Assembly (NCBI GenBank): GCA_964586285.1
Contig: CAZPHU010000004.1
Coordinates: forward strand, 16,227-80,226
Source: CAZPHU01 sp964586285
GTDB taxonomy: Bacteria > Fibrobacterota > Chitinivibrionia > Chitinivibrionales > CAYFVL01
Direction: 5' to 3'
DNA: 64,000 bases
The notes under the pieces were generated by a model, which saw nothing but the letters and a program-made list of their open reading frames with translations, had not been told where the DNA came from and did no database searches. Made by a program: the position numbers and the translations under genes. Every line of letters starts with the position of its first letter. Within the stretch, counting starts at the first letter, position 1. Shown here piece after piece: positions 53,978-62,937 of the stretch.

Positions 53978-54026
53978 TCGGCCTTTTGCGTTTCTTACCC
54001 CACAAATGCAAAAGGCCGTCTTTATT
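53978..54026 (+). terminator. terminator of the secreted protein gene
   Basis: CGGCCTTTTGCGTTT and AAATGCAAAAGGCCG form a fifteen-base stem with one mismatch, followed by TCTTTATTT. Confidence 0.8.
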
Positions 54027-54164
54027 TACTAATACCCTGCATTACTTGTGTTGTTTACCCCTGCTGCAAATCATCCTATAAGCGAAATCTTCGGGCCCTG
54101 TTTTTGCATTCCTAAAATTTTCACCGCACCCCTTATTGCAAACATCTTCAGATGGGATAACTTT

Positions 54165-56687
54165 ATGCCCCAACTGCCCCAAACCGAAATAACCGATACG
54201 CTCGCGGAGCATGCCCGTAGATTCCTGGCCCTTTATGACAGAACTCTGCTGGGAATATATGTAATCGATTTGAACGGCATAATAGTCGATTTAAACCAAA
54301 CCGCATCTCAACAGCTGGGCAGCACCATTGAGGAGCTTCGCGGCAAGCCCTTCGATCAGCTTTTGGCCGATGAGCTGACCCATAATCGCGCGCAGGAGCG
54401 TATCGCGCGGCTGATCAATGAAAACGCGTCGGGTGAGCCCATGGAGCTTCGGATGAGGAAAAAAGACGGCGGTATCACCTGGCTTGAAATGGAAAGCTCT
54501 GTTCTGGTCGATGAGACAACGCCCTACGGAATCATCGGAGTTGCGCTGGATATTACCGACAGGAAAAAAAGCGAACTGCGCGAGAAACATCTTCTTGACG
54601 TTTCCAGCGCCGTTCACAATATCAATCAGCTGATAGTGCGGGAACGCGACCGTCATGTGCTGATCGACAAGGCATGCGATATCATGACTCAAGTTCCGGA
54701 GTATCAAAGCATGTGGATCGTACTGACAGATTCCAACCGCGACCCGCTCGACTTTGCATCCTCGGGACGGTTAAGTGACGGGGACGCTTTTGTCCAGGAC
54801 ATGCAAGTCTCGCCGCATCCGGCGTGTATCCGAAAAGCCCTCGATCAGTCTGAAGTGGTGGTGGTCGATAAATCCAGCAGAGAAAATTTTTGCAGCAGCT
54901 GTAGTTTTGTCTGTAAATCTCCCGATGAGATGAAAATGATAATAAGCATTTCGGCCGGAGAACAGCTGGAAGGGATCATGGGAGTAAGCCTCTCAGGTGA
55001 ATTTTTAATACACGAACAGGAGAAGGCCCTTTTTGCCGAAGCGGCAAGCGATATTGGATTTGGTCTCTACCGCATGAGGCTTGAGGAAGCGGAGCACAGG
55101 GCGCATATGGAGCAGCTCAAACAGCGAGAGTTTCTCGACCTTGCCCTTGAATCATCGGGCATGGGAGAGTGGGAGATGAATATACGTACGGGAGAGCTGC
55201 GGTGGGGTGAGAGGCTAAAACAAATATTCGGTATCAATCCCGAAGAATTCGAGGGAACCGTTGAGAGTTTCCAAAAAAGAGTTCATCCGAAGTGGCGCCA
55301 AAGATTGTTGGAAGAGATTAGCAGCTATTTCCAATCCGCATCCGTTGGTGCCGAGTATCAGGCGGAATACCCGATTATCCACAGCTCCGGGCAGACGCGA
55401 TGGCTGCAATCACGGGGGCGTATGATTGGCGGAGCCGATGCCGGACCCGAAAAAATTATCGGACTGAGCTGGGATATAACCGACCGAAAGCTTAAAGAGG
55501 AAGCGCTTCGAATCAGTGAGGAGCGCTACCGCACCTTTATGCGCGAGACGGTTGAGGGAATTTACCTGATAACTTTTTCCGAACCTATCCCGGTCTCACT
55601 TCCGGTTGAGCACCAGGTGCAACTGTTTTACCAAAGAGCCCGGATTGTGGAAGCCAACGATGCCTTTGCCCAGATGTACGGTTACTCTTCTTCGGATTTA
55701 GGAAACCTTAGCCTGGAAGTATTTCACGGGGGAACGAGTAAAAAGGAGAACCTGGAATTTCTGGGCGATTTTGTCAACAAAAACTACCGTCTTGCCAATG
55801 CGGTTTCGCACGAAATCGATCATGAAGGAGAAGAGAAAGTTTTTCTGAACAATCTGTTTGGTATCGTCAAAAACGGGGAGCTGCTGAGGGTGTGGGGAAC
55901 TCAGCAGGATATCACCGAGCTGAGCAGAGCCGAGGAGGACATAAGAAAGCAGGCAAAGGAGCTGGCCGAAGCCAACATCAGTCTTAGCGAAGCCAACAGG
56001 CGCCTTCGCGAGCTTGACAAGCTAAAAAGCGAGTTCGTCTCGATGGCCTCCCACGAACTTCGTACCCCCATCACCTCCATTCTCGGTTTCGCTCAGACAT
56101 TAACCGAGCCCGACTTTGATCTCACAGAGAACGAGAAGAAGGCTTACATATCGATCATACAAAAAGAGACGAAAAGACTGGGTATCCTGGTCTCCGATCT
56201 GCTCGATCTTACACGTATAGAGGTGGGAAAGGCAGCCGAGCGCGTCGAGCCGGTCTCCCTTGAGGGTCTTGTTCGTGAGGTGATCGAGTCGATGCGCATA
56301 CCGAGTCGCATAGACATCCGAATATTCAGCAGCGAACAGGGGCGCCTGCCGTTTAGATGCAACAGCGATGCGATCAAGAGGGTGTTTCTGAATCTGATCG
56401 ACAACGCCCTGAAGTTCGCCGACCAGATCGAAATATGTATAGACGGGTCTCCCGAGGAGCGAAAGGTGGCGGTTTGCGACAACGGCCCCGGCATACCGGC
56501 GCAATACCGGCAGAAGATATTCGAGAAATTCTATCGGGTACAAAGCGAGAAGCAATCGCCAGAAGGAAGCGGACTTGGGCTTTCGATGGTCAAGGATATC
56601 GTTGAGATGCATGATGGAAACATATGGGTGGAGAGCCAACCCGGTAAGGGTGCGGAGTTTCATTTCACCTTAAAAGCCAGGAAATAA
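54165..56687 (+). CDS. multi-PAS/GAF sensor histidine kinase
   Basis: About 840 residues, apparently cytoplasmic. Order: PAS (20-135; LLGIYVIDLNGIIVDLNQTA), GAF (145-310; contains CSSCSFVC), PAS-PAC (325-450), PAS (460-580), coiled coil, HisKA (MASHELRTPITSILGFAQTL), HATPase (VFLNLIDNALKFADQIEI, DNGPGIPAQYRQKIFEK, GSGLGLSMVKDIVEMHDG). The frame opens at 54048; 54165 begins right before the first PAS. No response regulator is adjacent, so it is an orphan here. Cysteines in the GAF could sense redox state. Confidence 0.88.
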   Translation: MPQLPQTEITDTLAEHARRFLALYDRTLLGIYVIDLNGIIVDLNQTASQQLGSTIEELRGKPFDQLLADELTHNRAQERIARLINENASGEPMELRMRKKDGGITWLEMESSVLVDETTPYGIIGVALDITDRKKSELREKHLLDVSSAVHNINQLIVRERDRHVLIDKACDIMTQVPEYQSMWIVLTDSNRDPLDFASSGRLSDGDAFVQDMQVSPHPACIRKALDQSEVVVVDKSSRENFCSSCSFVCKSPDEMKMIISISAGEQLEGIMGVSLSGEFLIHEQEKALFAEAASDIGFGLYRMRLEEAEHRAHMEQLKQREFLDLALESSGMGEWEMNIRTGELRWGERLKQIFGINPEEFEGTVESFQKRVHPKWRQRLLEEISSYFQSASVGAEYQAEYPIIHSSGQTRWLQSRGRMIGGADAGPEKIIGLSWDITDRKLKEEALRISEERYRTFMRETVEGIYLITFSEPIPVSLPVEHQVQLFYQRARIVEANDAFAQMYGYSSSDLGNLSLEVFHGGTSKKENLEFLGDFVNKNYRLANAVSHEIDHEGEEKVFLNNLFGIVKNGELLRVWGTQQDITELSRAEEDIRKQAKELAEANISLSEANRRLRELDKLKSEFVSMASHELRTPITSILGFAQTLTEPDFDLTENEKKAYISIIQKETKRLGILVSDLLDLTRIEVGKAAERVEPVSLEGLVREVIESMRIPSRIDIRIFSSEQGRLPFRCNSDAIKRVFLNLIDNALKFADQIEICIDGSPEERKVAVCDNGPGIPAQYRQKIFEKFYRVQSEKQSPEGSGLGLSMVKDIVEMHDGNIWVESQPGKGAEFHFTLKARK

Positions 56688-56902
56688 GCTGTAGACATCG
56701 ATGTCAACACTTCCGAACTGAGAAATTCCTTTTCTCTTGCCCCCCTGTACCTCCGCGTTTATATTTGATCATATACGCAAGGGACACTTGCTTAACAGGC
56801 TAAGGCGATTCATCTAATTGTTTTAGCCCGATTTAGGTTCACCGCATCCAACGGCTGCCGCAAAGAAAAAATTTTAAACGATTAAAACTGGAGGGTTTCT
56901 AG

Positions 56903-59107
56903 ATGGTGAATACCAAAAGAATTATATCGATGTGTATGCTTCTTCTCTTGGCGGTTGCAGCACACTCGCAGCAGGGCTTTAGTATAAGCAACGGGAAAGT
57001 CATCGACGGCAAAGGTAACGAATTCATCATGAGGGGTGTTAACCATCCTCACGCCTGGTATGAGGAAAAAATCGAAACCGCCGTTGCGGATATCAGTGCC
57101 GCGGGCGCCAACTGTGTCAGAGTGGTTTTGGCAAACGGTGAGCAGTGGAGTAAAACTGATGCAACAAGCGTAAGACGGATAATCGATTTATGCAAGGAAT
57201 ACAACCTTGTTGCGGTTCTGGAGGTACACGACTGTACAGGTTATGGAGACGCCGACGGGCATGCTCCAAACGCAGCGGATATAAGCACAGCTACACAGTA
57301 TTGGGTTGATCTGGCTGATGTTCTGCAGGGGGAGGAAGACTACGTTATAATCAATATCGCAAATGAGCCGTTTGGAAACGGGGTTGAGGACAGCTGGTGG
57401 ATGGATAAGCACCTCACCGCCATACAGGCAATCCGTGAGGCGGGCCTGACTCATTTGCTCATGATCGACGCTCCGAACTGGGGGCAGGATTGGGCTTCTA
57501 TCATGCGAACAAATGCTCCCAATCTTATGCAGCAGTCACCGGATTCAAACATTGTCTTTAGCGTACATATGTATGAAGTGTTCGATACTGACAGTGAAGT
57601 AGACAGCTACATGCAGACATTTGTCGACAACAATCTGCCGCTTGTCGTGGGTGAATTCGGTGCGGATCACAAAGGTGCCCCGGTTGCGGCCGACAGAATT
57701 CTGGAGAAGGCAAACGAGCTGGGAATTGGCTACATAGGCTGGTCCTGGTGCGGCAACAGTGACGAAACCGCCGCTTTGGATATCATTCAGAATTGGGATG
57801 CATCATCTTTGAGTGAGTGGGGAGAACTTCTCCTGAACAGCGAATACGGGATCAAGAACACCGCTCAGACAGCCACCGTTTTCGATACCGAGGGTACATT
57901 GACTATCAATATAGAAGGAAACGGATCGGTTACGGTTGACGATCAGAACTACTCCGCGCCTGTTGTGCTTTCGGGACCGGTCACGCTGGAAGCGACTGCC
58001 GGTGAGGGGCAGTATTTTCTTGAATGGACGGGGGATGTTGAAAGCCGTGATAATCCGGTGGGAATCAGAATGAACGGCGACCGCACGGTTACCGCCAGGT
58101 TTGCGACTCCGACACAGGAAATGCATACGGTTACGATTGATATTGAGGGGGACGGATTGGTAGAGGTTAACGGCCAAGCCTACGCCGGGCCGATGGAGAT
58201 TCAGGATGGAAGCACCGTTACTCTTGATGCTGTTCCCGAAAACCAAGATTGGTCCTTTGAGCATTGGAGTGGAGGATTCTCCGGTAACGAAAACCCGATC
58301 TCTTTCACCCTGACTCAGGATACTGTTGTCAACGCGCTTTTTGTTCAGGGCATTGTTGCCGGTGATGATCTGATTGAAAATGGTGATTTTTCCCAGGGCG
58401 AGGAGAACTGGCAATTTGCCGCATATGAGGGGGCCGAGGCGACAGCAAGTTATGATTCAGAGGAATTCAAGGCGCAAATACAGACTATCGGATCCGCTGA
58501 ATGGCATGTACAACTGCAGCAAACCGGGATTCTTTTGGAGAAAGGCGACTCGTATGTGTTGTCCTTCGATGCATGGGCTGAGGGTGAGCGGGAGATTGTC
58601 GCAAATGTATCGATGATTGACTCCCCCTGGACCTCGTATCTGACCAGTGGAGGTTATAATGCAGAGCTGACCACTTCGAAGCAAAGTTATGAAGTGGAAT
58701 TCACCATGACAGGGGAAACAAACGAAAATTCGCGTATAGAGTTTAATTTGGGCACGTCGGATATTGCTGTTTTCATCGACAACGTAAAACTTATCAAACA
58801 GGGAAGCTCCAGTGGTACGGCGAACAGGTTTTCTCAAAGAACTGTCGCCCGCAACCTCAGCATGCATTACCTGGCGGGAAAACAAACAGCAGTACTGGCA
58901 TTTAACACAACACGCCCTTTTGGCAAAGCGCAGATCCGCATATTTGATCTTAGAGGAAAGGTTATCGCTTCCAAGCGGTTATCCGACATATCCGCGGGTT
59001 TGAACAAGATCAGGCTCAATTGTGCGGATATACCTAACGGAACATATCTGCTCAACCTGAGGGCCGGAAAGCAAAACTACCAAACTAAGCTTAATATCGC
59101 CAAGTGA
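56903..59107 (+). CDS. secreted GH5 mannanase-like enzyme with repeat domains, CBM4/9-like module and sorting tail
   Basis: 734 residues. Signal peptide (MVNTKRIISMCMLLLLAVAAHS). GH5 catalytic domain 25-310: acid/base Glu155 in NIANEPFG, nucleophile Glu251 in PLVVGEFGADH, plus VHMYEVFDT and GWSWCGNSDE. The pattern fits GH5_8-like mannanases more than cellulases. Two ~80-residue internal repeats (ITIEGDG-/TVDIEGDG-type, ending in VTARFAT and VNALFVQ) follow, then CBM4/9-like (490-640; NWQFAAYEGAEATASYD) and a C-terminal sorting tail. GGAGGGTTTCTAG precedes the ATG. A strong terminator follows. Confidence 0.93.
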   Translation: MVNTKRIISMCMLLLLAVAAHSQQGFSISNGKVIDGKGNEFIMRGVNHPHAWYEEKIETAVADISAAGANCVRVVLANGEQWSKTDATSVRRIIDLCKEYNLVAVLEVHDCTGYGDADGHAPNAADISTATQYWVDLADVLQGEEDYVIINIANEPFGNGVEDSWWMDKHLTAIQAIREAGLTHLLMIDAPNWGQDWASIMRTNAPNLMQQSPDSNIVFSVHMYEVFDTDSEVDSYMQTFVDNNLPLVVGEFGADHKGAPVAADRILEKANELGIGYIGWSWCGNSDETAALDIIQNWDASSLSEWGELLLNSEYGIKNTAQTATVFDTEGTLTINIEGNGSVTVDDQNYSAPVVLSGPVTLEATAGEGQYFLEWTGDVESRDNPVGIRMNGDRTVTARFATPTQEMHTVTIDIEGDGLVEVNGQAYAGPMEIQDGSTVTLDAVPENQDWSFEHWSGGFSGNENPISFTLTQDTVVNALFVQGIVAGDDLIENGDFSQGEENWQFAAYEGAEATASYDSEEFKAQIQTIGSAEWHVQLQQTGILLEKGDSYVLSFDAWAEGEREIVANVSMIDSPWTSYLTSGGYNAELTTSKQSYEVEFTMTGETNENSRIEFNLGTSDIAVFIDNVKLIKQGSSSGTANRFSQRTVARNLSMHYLAGKQTAVLAFNTTRPFGKAQIRIFDLRGKVIASKRLSDISAGLNKIRLNCADIPNGTYLLNLRAGKQNYQTKLNIAK

Positions 59108-59138
59108 TAGATTGTTGATTCATCTGCCTTTAAAGTAA

Positions 59139-59170
59139 GAGCGTTGCATGAGCGACGCTCTTTTTTTTTT
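59139..59170 (+). terminator. terminator of the GH5 gene
   Basis: GAGCGT and ACGCTC form a six-base stem around TGCATGAGCG, followed by ten Ts. Confidence 0.85.
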
Positions 59171-59184
59171 ACCGACCGCCCCCC

Positions 59185-59350
59185 CAGTGCTGTTGCATTA
59201 AGGTTGAGACTTGCACCATCCCTGACAAACGCACCCCCTCCCAGCCTCCCCCTTGGCAAGGGGGAGGAGCAAACGCACCCCCTCCCAGCCTTCTCCTTAC
59301 CAATGGTTGGGGTGCGTTTTTCTCGTGTCAATCTTAATGCAACGGCATTG
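59185..59350. mobile_element. MITE-like inverted-repeat element (166 bp)
   Basis: The ends CAGTGCTGTTGCATTAAGG (59185) and its reverse complement near 59350 form 26-bp inverted arms with about five differences. Inside are two direct copies of CAAACGCACCCCCTCCCAGC (59226 and 59270) and a perfect palindrome (CCTCCCCCTT-GGC-AAGGGGGAGG, 59245-59267). No protein is encoded. Such cassettes usually spread with a transposase elsewhere, so this is a passenger element or a structured RNA-forming repeat. Confidence 0.65.
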
Positions 59351-59496
59351 AGCCCCCCAAGGCGACAAAACCATGAGCATAATCACCCGCTCACTGCTGA
59401 TTTACGAGTCTAAGCAATTTTCCTCCAATACCCTTCGAAAGCCTGATTTCCCTTAACGGCCTTTTACAGGCAGAATCATTGCTTCTAAAGCTTATC

Positions 59497-61050
59497 ATGA
59501 CACACAATACAAGAAACCTTCTGTTGCTTTTCGGCGACCAGCTCGACCGAAAATATGAGGCACTGGGTGCGTTGGACAAAGGCCGGGATGCGGTTCTGAT
59601 GATTGAATCGGAGCATGAAATGACCCGTTTACCAATGCACAAGATAAAAATCGTGTTCTTTCTGAGTGCCATGCGTCATTTCCGAAAAGAGTTGGAAGAT
59701 AAGGGATACCCCCTCCACTATCATTTCATTTCTGAGAATCAATCGGGCAAAAACGATACGGTTGGGGATATACTTACCCAAACAATAAAGAAGCTTAAAC
59801 CTGAGGCGCTTTGGATAATCCGCCCGGGAGAGTACAGGCTGCTTGATGAGGTGAGCCGGGTTGCAAAGAAGCAAAAGCTTGCCCTGAAGATGTGGGAGGA
59901 TGATCACTTCTACTACTCACCCCATCGGTTCGAGGAGTATGAGTCCTCACGAAAGCAGCTTCTGTTGGAGCGTTTCTATCGAAAGATCCGACACGAAAAC
60001 CACATCCTGATGAACAAGGACGATCGGCCGCAGGGGGATAGCTGGAATCTTGACAAGCAGAATCGTCAAAGCTTTAAAGAGGCTCCCGGCCATATCAAAG
60101 CGCCCCGCTCTTTCCAACCCGATGAGATTAGTCGTGATGTAATTAAGCTTGTCGGTCGCCGGTATGCAAATCATCCCGGGGATGCCTCAGGCTTTGATCT
60201 TCCGGTCACCCATTCCGAGGCGCGTGCGTGGCTGCGTGATTTTGTTAATCATCGGCTTGGAGACTTTGGCACCTACCAGGATGCGATGTGGAGTGGGCAG
60301 CCGTTTCTTTTTCATTCGCGACTCTCATGTGTGCTCAATGTAAAGCTGTTATCTTCCCGCGAGGTGGTCGGTAAAGTCGAGCAGAGCTGGAATAAAAACA
60401 AGGCACCGCTAAACAGCGTGGAAGGATTCATCCGGCAGATCGTTGGATGGCGCGAATTTATGCGCGGCGTGTACTGGCAGCATATGCCCTCCTATGCACA
60501 GCACAACCATCTTGATGCACACGAGCCGATCCCGCAATTTTTCTGGGACGGGCAGACACAGATGAACTGCATCCACCAGACAATGCGCTCGATCCTTCGA
60601 TACGGCTACGCCCATCACATCCAGCGCCTCATGGTCATGGGGCTCTTTGGTCTTTTGTGGGGATTTGATCCGTATGAGTTTCATAGGTGGCACATGAGTT
60701 TTTACGTGGATGCCATAGACTGGGTAAGCCTGCCCAACACGCTTGGTATGAGTCAATTTGCCGACGGAGGAATCGTTGGAACCAAACCCTATGCGGCAAG
60801 CGGAAAATATATCAACCGAATGAGTGATTATTGCAAAGGATGTCGGTATTCCCCAAACAGCAACACGGGCGAGAATGCATGTCCGATTACGACACTGTAC
60901 TATGATTTTCTCAACCGTCACCGAAAGGAATTCGACCACATCGGCAGAATGAAACTTCAGCTGGGAAACGTAAGCAAGAAAAGCAGGGAAGAGATCCGAA
61001 AGATACAAAAGAGGGTGGATTGGCTCAGGGGGCACACGGGTGAGTTTTGA
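59497..61050 (+). CDS. cryptochrome/photolyase-related protein, Fe-S type
   Basis: About 517 residues of the prokaryotic Fe-S photolyase branch that repairs (6-4) DNA lesions or acts as photoreceptor. N-terminal LLLLFGDQLDRKYEA, FAD-binding region (VEGFIRQIVGWREFMRGVYW; RLMVMGLFGLLWGFDPYEFH; LGMSQFADGG), and the Fe-S cysteines YCKGCRYSPNSNTGENACPI. Start 59497 begins MTHNTRNL; the frame opens at 59479. It starts 146 bases after the MITE-like element. No ribosome-binding site is apparent. Confidence 0.93.
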   Translation: MTHNTRNLLLLFGDQLDRKYEALGALDKGRDAVLMIESEHEMTRLPMHKIKIVFFLSAMRHFRKELEDKGYPLHYHFISENQSGKNDTVGDILTQTIKKLKPEALWIIRPGEYRLLDEVSRVAKKQKLALKMWEDDHFYYSPHRFEEYESSRKQLLLERFYRKIRHENHILMNKDDRPQGDSWNLDKQNRQSFKEAPGHIKAPRSFQPDEISRDVIKLVGRRYANHPGDASGFDLPVTHSEARAWLRDFVNHRLGDFGTYQDAMWSGQPFLFHSRLSCVLNVKLLSSREVVGKVEQSWNKNKAPLNSVEGFIRQIVGWREFMRGVYWQHMPSYAQHNHLDAHEPIPQFFWDGQTQMNCIHQTMRSILRYGYAHHIQRLMVMGLFGLLWGFDPYEFHRWHMSFYVDAIDWVSLPNTLGMSQFADGGIVGTKPYAASGKYINRMSDYCKGCRYSPNSNTGENACPITTLYYDFLNRHRKEFDHIGRMKLQLGNVSKKSREEIRKIQKRVDWLRGHTGEF

Positions 61051-61080
61051 TAATCAGTCCGCACAATAGTCACTCCTTAA

Positions 61081-61540
61081 GATGTTTTTAGGCGACAAAA
61101 CATCTCCCGGCCGCCTGGAAAAATCTTTTTTACCGCCAAAAGAAGAAAAAAACACTCCGGAAATCGTTTTCCAAAATGGAAACGTCTTAAAAAGCCAATC
61201 TCAGGTGATTTCCATTTTGAACATCGACCGAAAATCGCTTTTTGAACCGTTTTCCAATTTGGAAATCGTCACCAAAGCGCTTTTTCAGATGTTTTCGGGC
61301 GGGAAAACATCTCCCGGCCGCCTGGAAAAATCTTTTTTACCGCCAAAAGAAGAAAAAANNNNNNNNNNNNNNNNNNNNNNNNNNNNNNNNNNNNNNNNNN
61401 NNNNNNNNNNNNNNNNNNNNNNNNNNNNNNNNNNNNNNNNNNNNNNNNNNNNNNNNNNTCGTCACCAAAGCGCTTTTTCAGATGTTTTCGGGCGGGAAAA
61501 CATCTCCCGGCCGTCTGGATAAACCTGTTCTTTTCTTTGC
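61081..61540. repeat. palindrome-rich 207-bp tandem repeat broken by assembly gap
   Basis: A unit starting GATGTTTT...AAAACATC recurs at 61081, 61288 and 61481; the first two are 207 bases apart. Each unit contains a hairpin GATGTTTT(C)...(G)AAAACATC and a CGTTTTCCA...TGGAAA near-palindrome. In the second copy the stem is one base pair longer (C-G replaces T..C). 100 Ns (61359-61458) interrupt the second unit. TCGTCACCAAAGCGCTTTTT flanks the third copy. Confidence 0.8.
61359..61458. other. assembly gap (100 Ns)
   Basis: Placeholder gap inside the palindrome-rich repeat; the true number of repeats is unknown. Frames across it are meaningless. Confidence 0.95.
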
Positions 61541-61546
61541 TTTGCC

Positions 61547-61577
61547 AAAAACCGGGGACGGCAATGCCGTCCCCGGT
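61547..61577 (-). terminator. terminator of the 268-residue protein gene
   Basis: ACCGGGGACGGCA and TGCCGTCCCCGGT form a thirteen-base perfect stem, followed by TTTT on the minus strand, just past the stop at 61586. Confidence 0.9.
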
Positions 61578-61585
61578 AGATCCGG

Positions 61586-62392
61586 TCAGGATTCGGAAGG
61601 TGTGGTTGCGTTTGAGGAGCCGATCGTGGTATTTGGCGCCGGAGGTTGCTCCTGAGGAATCTCCTCGCCCGGCTCTTCCTTACCACTCTTTTTCCTTGAG
61701 GTAGGCTTTACAAGGTCGGCAAGATCGTCGCGTTTTCCGATGGAAAAGAGATGAGACAAAATGCCTGCGACATTACCGTAAATCCTCTCCCAATCTTCGC
61801 CTTTGAGATCCCGGTTACGTATGGCAAGTTTATACTCACCCCTCTCCTTTACGCTACTTTTTGAGGATGTTTCAAGAGCCTTTACGTTCTCTTCCAACCC
61901 CCTGATTATTTCTTGAATATCAGGGGCAGCAAAACCGGAACGCGGCTTACCCATATCGGGCTTTTCCTTAAGCAGATTTATTACATTTTTCACAGTTGAG
62001 GCCAACAGTTTGGGATCGTGGGAAGTCTCTCCACGCAGACCATACTCATCCGCTTTCCCATCATAGAATACTGCATTGAGGCTGTTTTTCAACCCGATAA
62101 TCGCTTCACGGCATTTGGCTATTCCATCATCATGATCTTGGCCGGCGTACTTGTCGTCCCAACGTTCAAGAGCGACGTCACGATCGGAATTCACATAATC
62201 CTTTATTGAAAAATCCAGGATGTCGGCGCATGCGTCGAAAACATCAATCGACCGAAATGTCGGAGTACTTCTTTTAAAAAACAGTGCATCAACTTTCGGT
62301 GCGACTACCGGCCCGTAAGTTTTGGCCGCGCCAATAGCAATATCCGTTGCCTTCTGGCGGTTTGCGACAACTTTAGACAACTGATGAGCCAT
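61586..62392 (-). CDS. hypothetical protein, 268 residues
   Basis: I do not recognise it. The protein is soluble, with no signal peptide, helical in its first 200 residues (FDACADILDFSIKDYVNSDRD; AIIGLKNSLNAVFYDGKADE) and ends in a low-complexity Pro/Glu/Ser/Thr tail (KKSGKEEPGEEIPQEQPPAP). AAGGAGAATCAG precedes the ATG, an excellent ribosome-binding site, and a strong terminator follows, so it is a real single gene. Confidence 0.75.
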   Translation of the reverse strand: MAHQLSKVVANRQKATDIAIGAAKTYGPVVAPKVDALFFKRSTPTFRSIDVFDACADILDFSIKDYVNSDRDVALERWDDKYAGQDHDDGIAKCREAIIGLKNSLNAVFYDGKADEYGLRGETSHDPKLLASTVKNVINLLKEKPDMGKPRSGFAAPDIQEIIRGLEENVKALETSSKSSVKERGEYKLAIRNRDLKGEDWERIYGNVAGILSHLFSIGKRDDLADLVKPTSRKKSGKEEPGEEIPQEQPPAPNTTIGSSNATTPSES

Positions 62393-62937
62393 CTGATTCT
62401 CCTTTACTGGAAATGTTTAATGTGTGACACCGGATGGAAAAAATCCTTTTCCAGGAGGTGTCGGTTAACTACAGACAACCTAGTCCTTCGATTGATTCGA
62501 AGACTCAAATCCGGCGGGTTCACGTTTACACCCAAACGTATAACGGGATATCCCTACCCGCACAGTTTACCGCTGTGATTTTTTGTAATAATTACCTCCC
62601 GAAAAGATGTGAACAGATATAAGGCGCTTGATTTTCTTTTAATATAAATATACCGGCAAAGGGATGTGCAGTTTTTTTTTATGACGATCTATTTATAGTT
62701 GATAGTTTAAGGCCGGGCAACCACCGGCTAAAGGTAAAGTGAGGATGGAAACACACTCACACGCAACATATCCCTTCCTCTAAAGAGGCCCCCCGTTTCC
62801 GTGGGTCGGTGCAGGGTTATTCGGCAAAGTGTATTTGGCAGCTTATCGACTTCGAAAGGAAATTACATTAATCGGGAGGTTTGGTGAACAGCTTTGAAAG
62901 TGCGGTCTCCCTTTCTTCTGAAAGGGAGACCTGCCAT
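62393..62937. other. intergenic region, no gene seen
   Basis: About 545 bases. It holds a GCCGG/CCGGC hairpin (near 62712), a GGGGGCC-type patch around 62790, and a terminator-like stem at 62904-62931. No ORF, tRNA or known RNA motif was recognised. Confidence 0.5.
62904..62931 (-). terminator. hairpin after the right-edge surface gene
   Basis: GGTCTCCCTTT and AAAGGGAGACC form a perfect eleven-base stem with a six-base loop. No T-run follows on the minus strand, so a pause or mRNA-stabilising hairpin is possible too. Confidence 0.55.

Noticed and set aside
56694..56705. Palindrome GACATCGATGTC as an operator
   Set aside because: Only 12 bases, directly after a stop codon; likely chance without other copies.
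61081..61540. CRISPR array or CDS across the N gap
   Set aside because: Unit is 207 bp with no short repeat/spacer pattern, and reading frames exist only because Ns are skipped.
62700..62880. Riboswitch or small structured RNA
   Set aside because: GCCGG/CCGGC hairpin and G/C patches are present, but no match to cobalamin, c-di-GMP, SAM, SRP RNA or RNase P motifs that I know.
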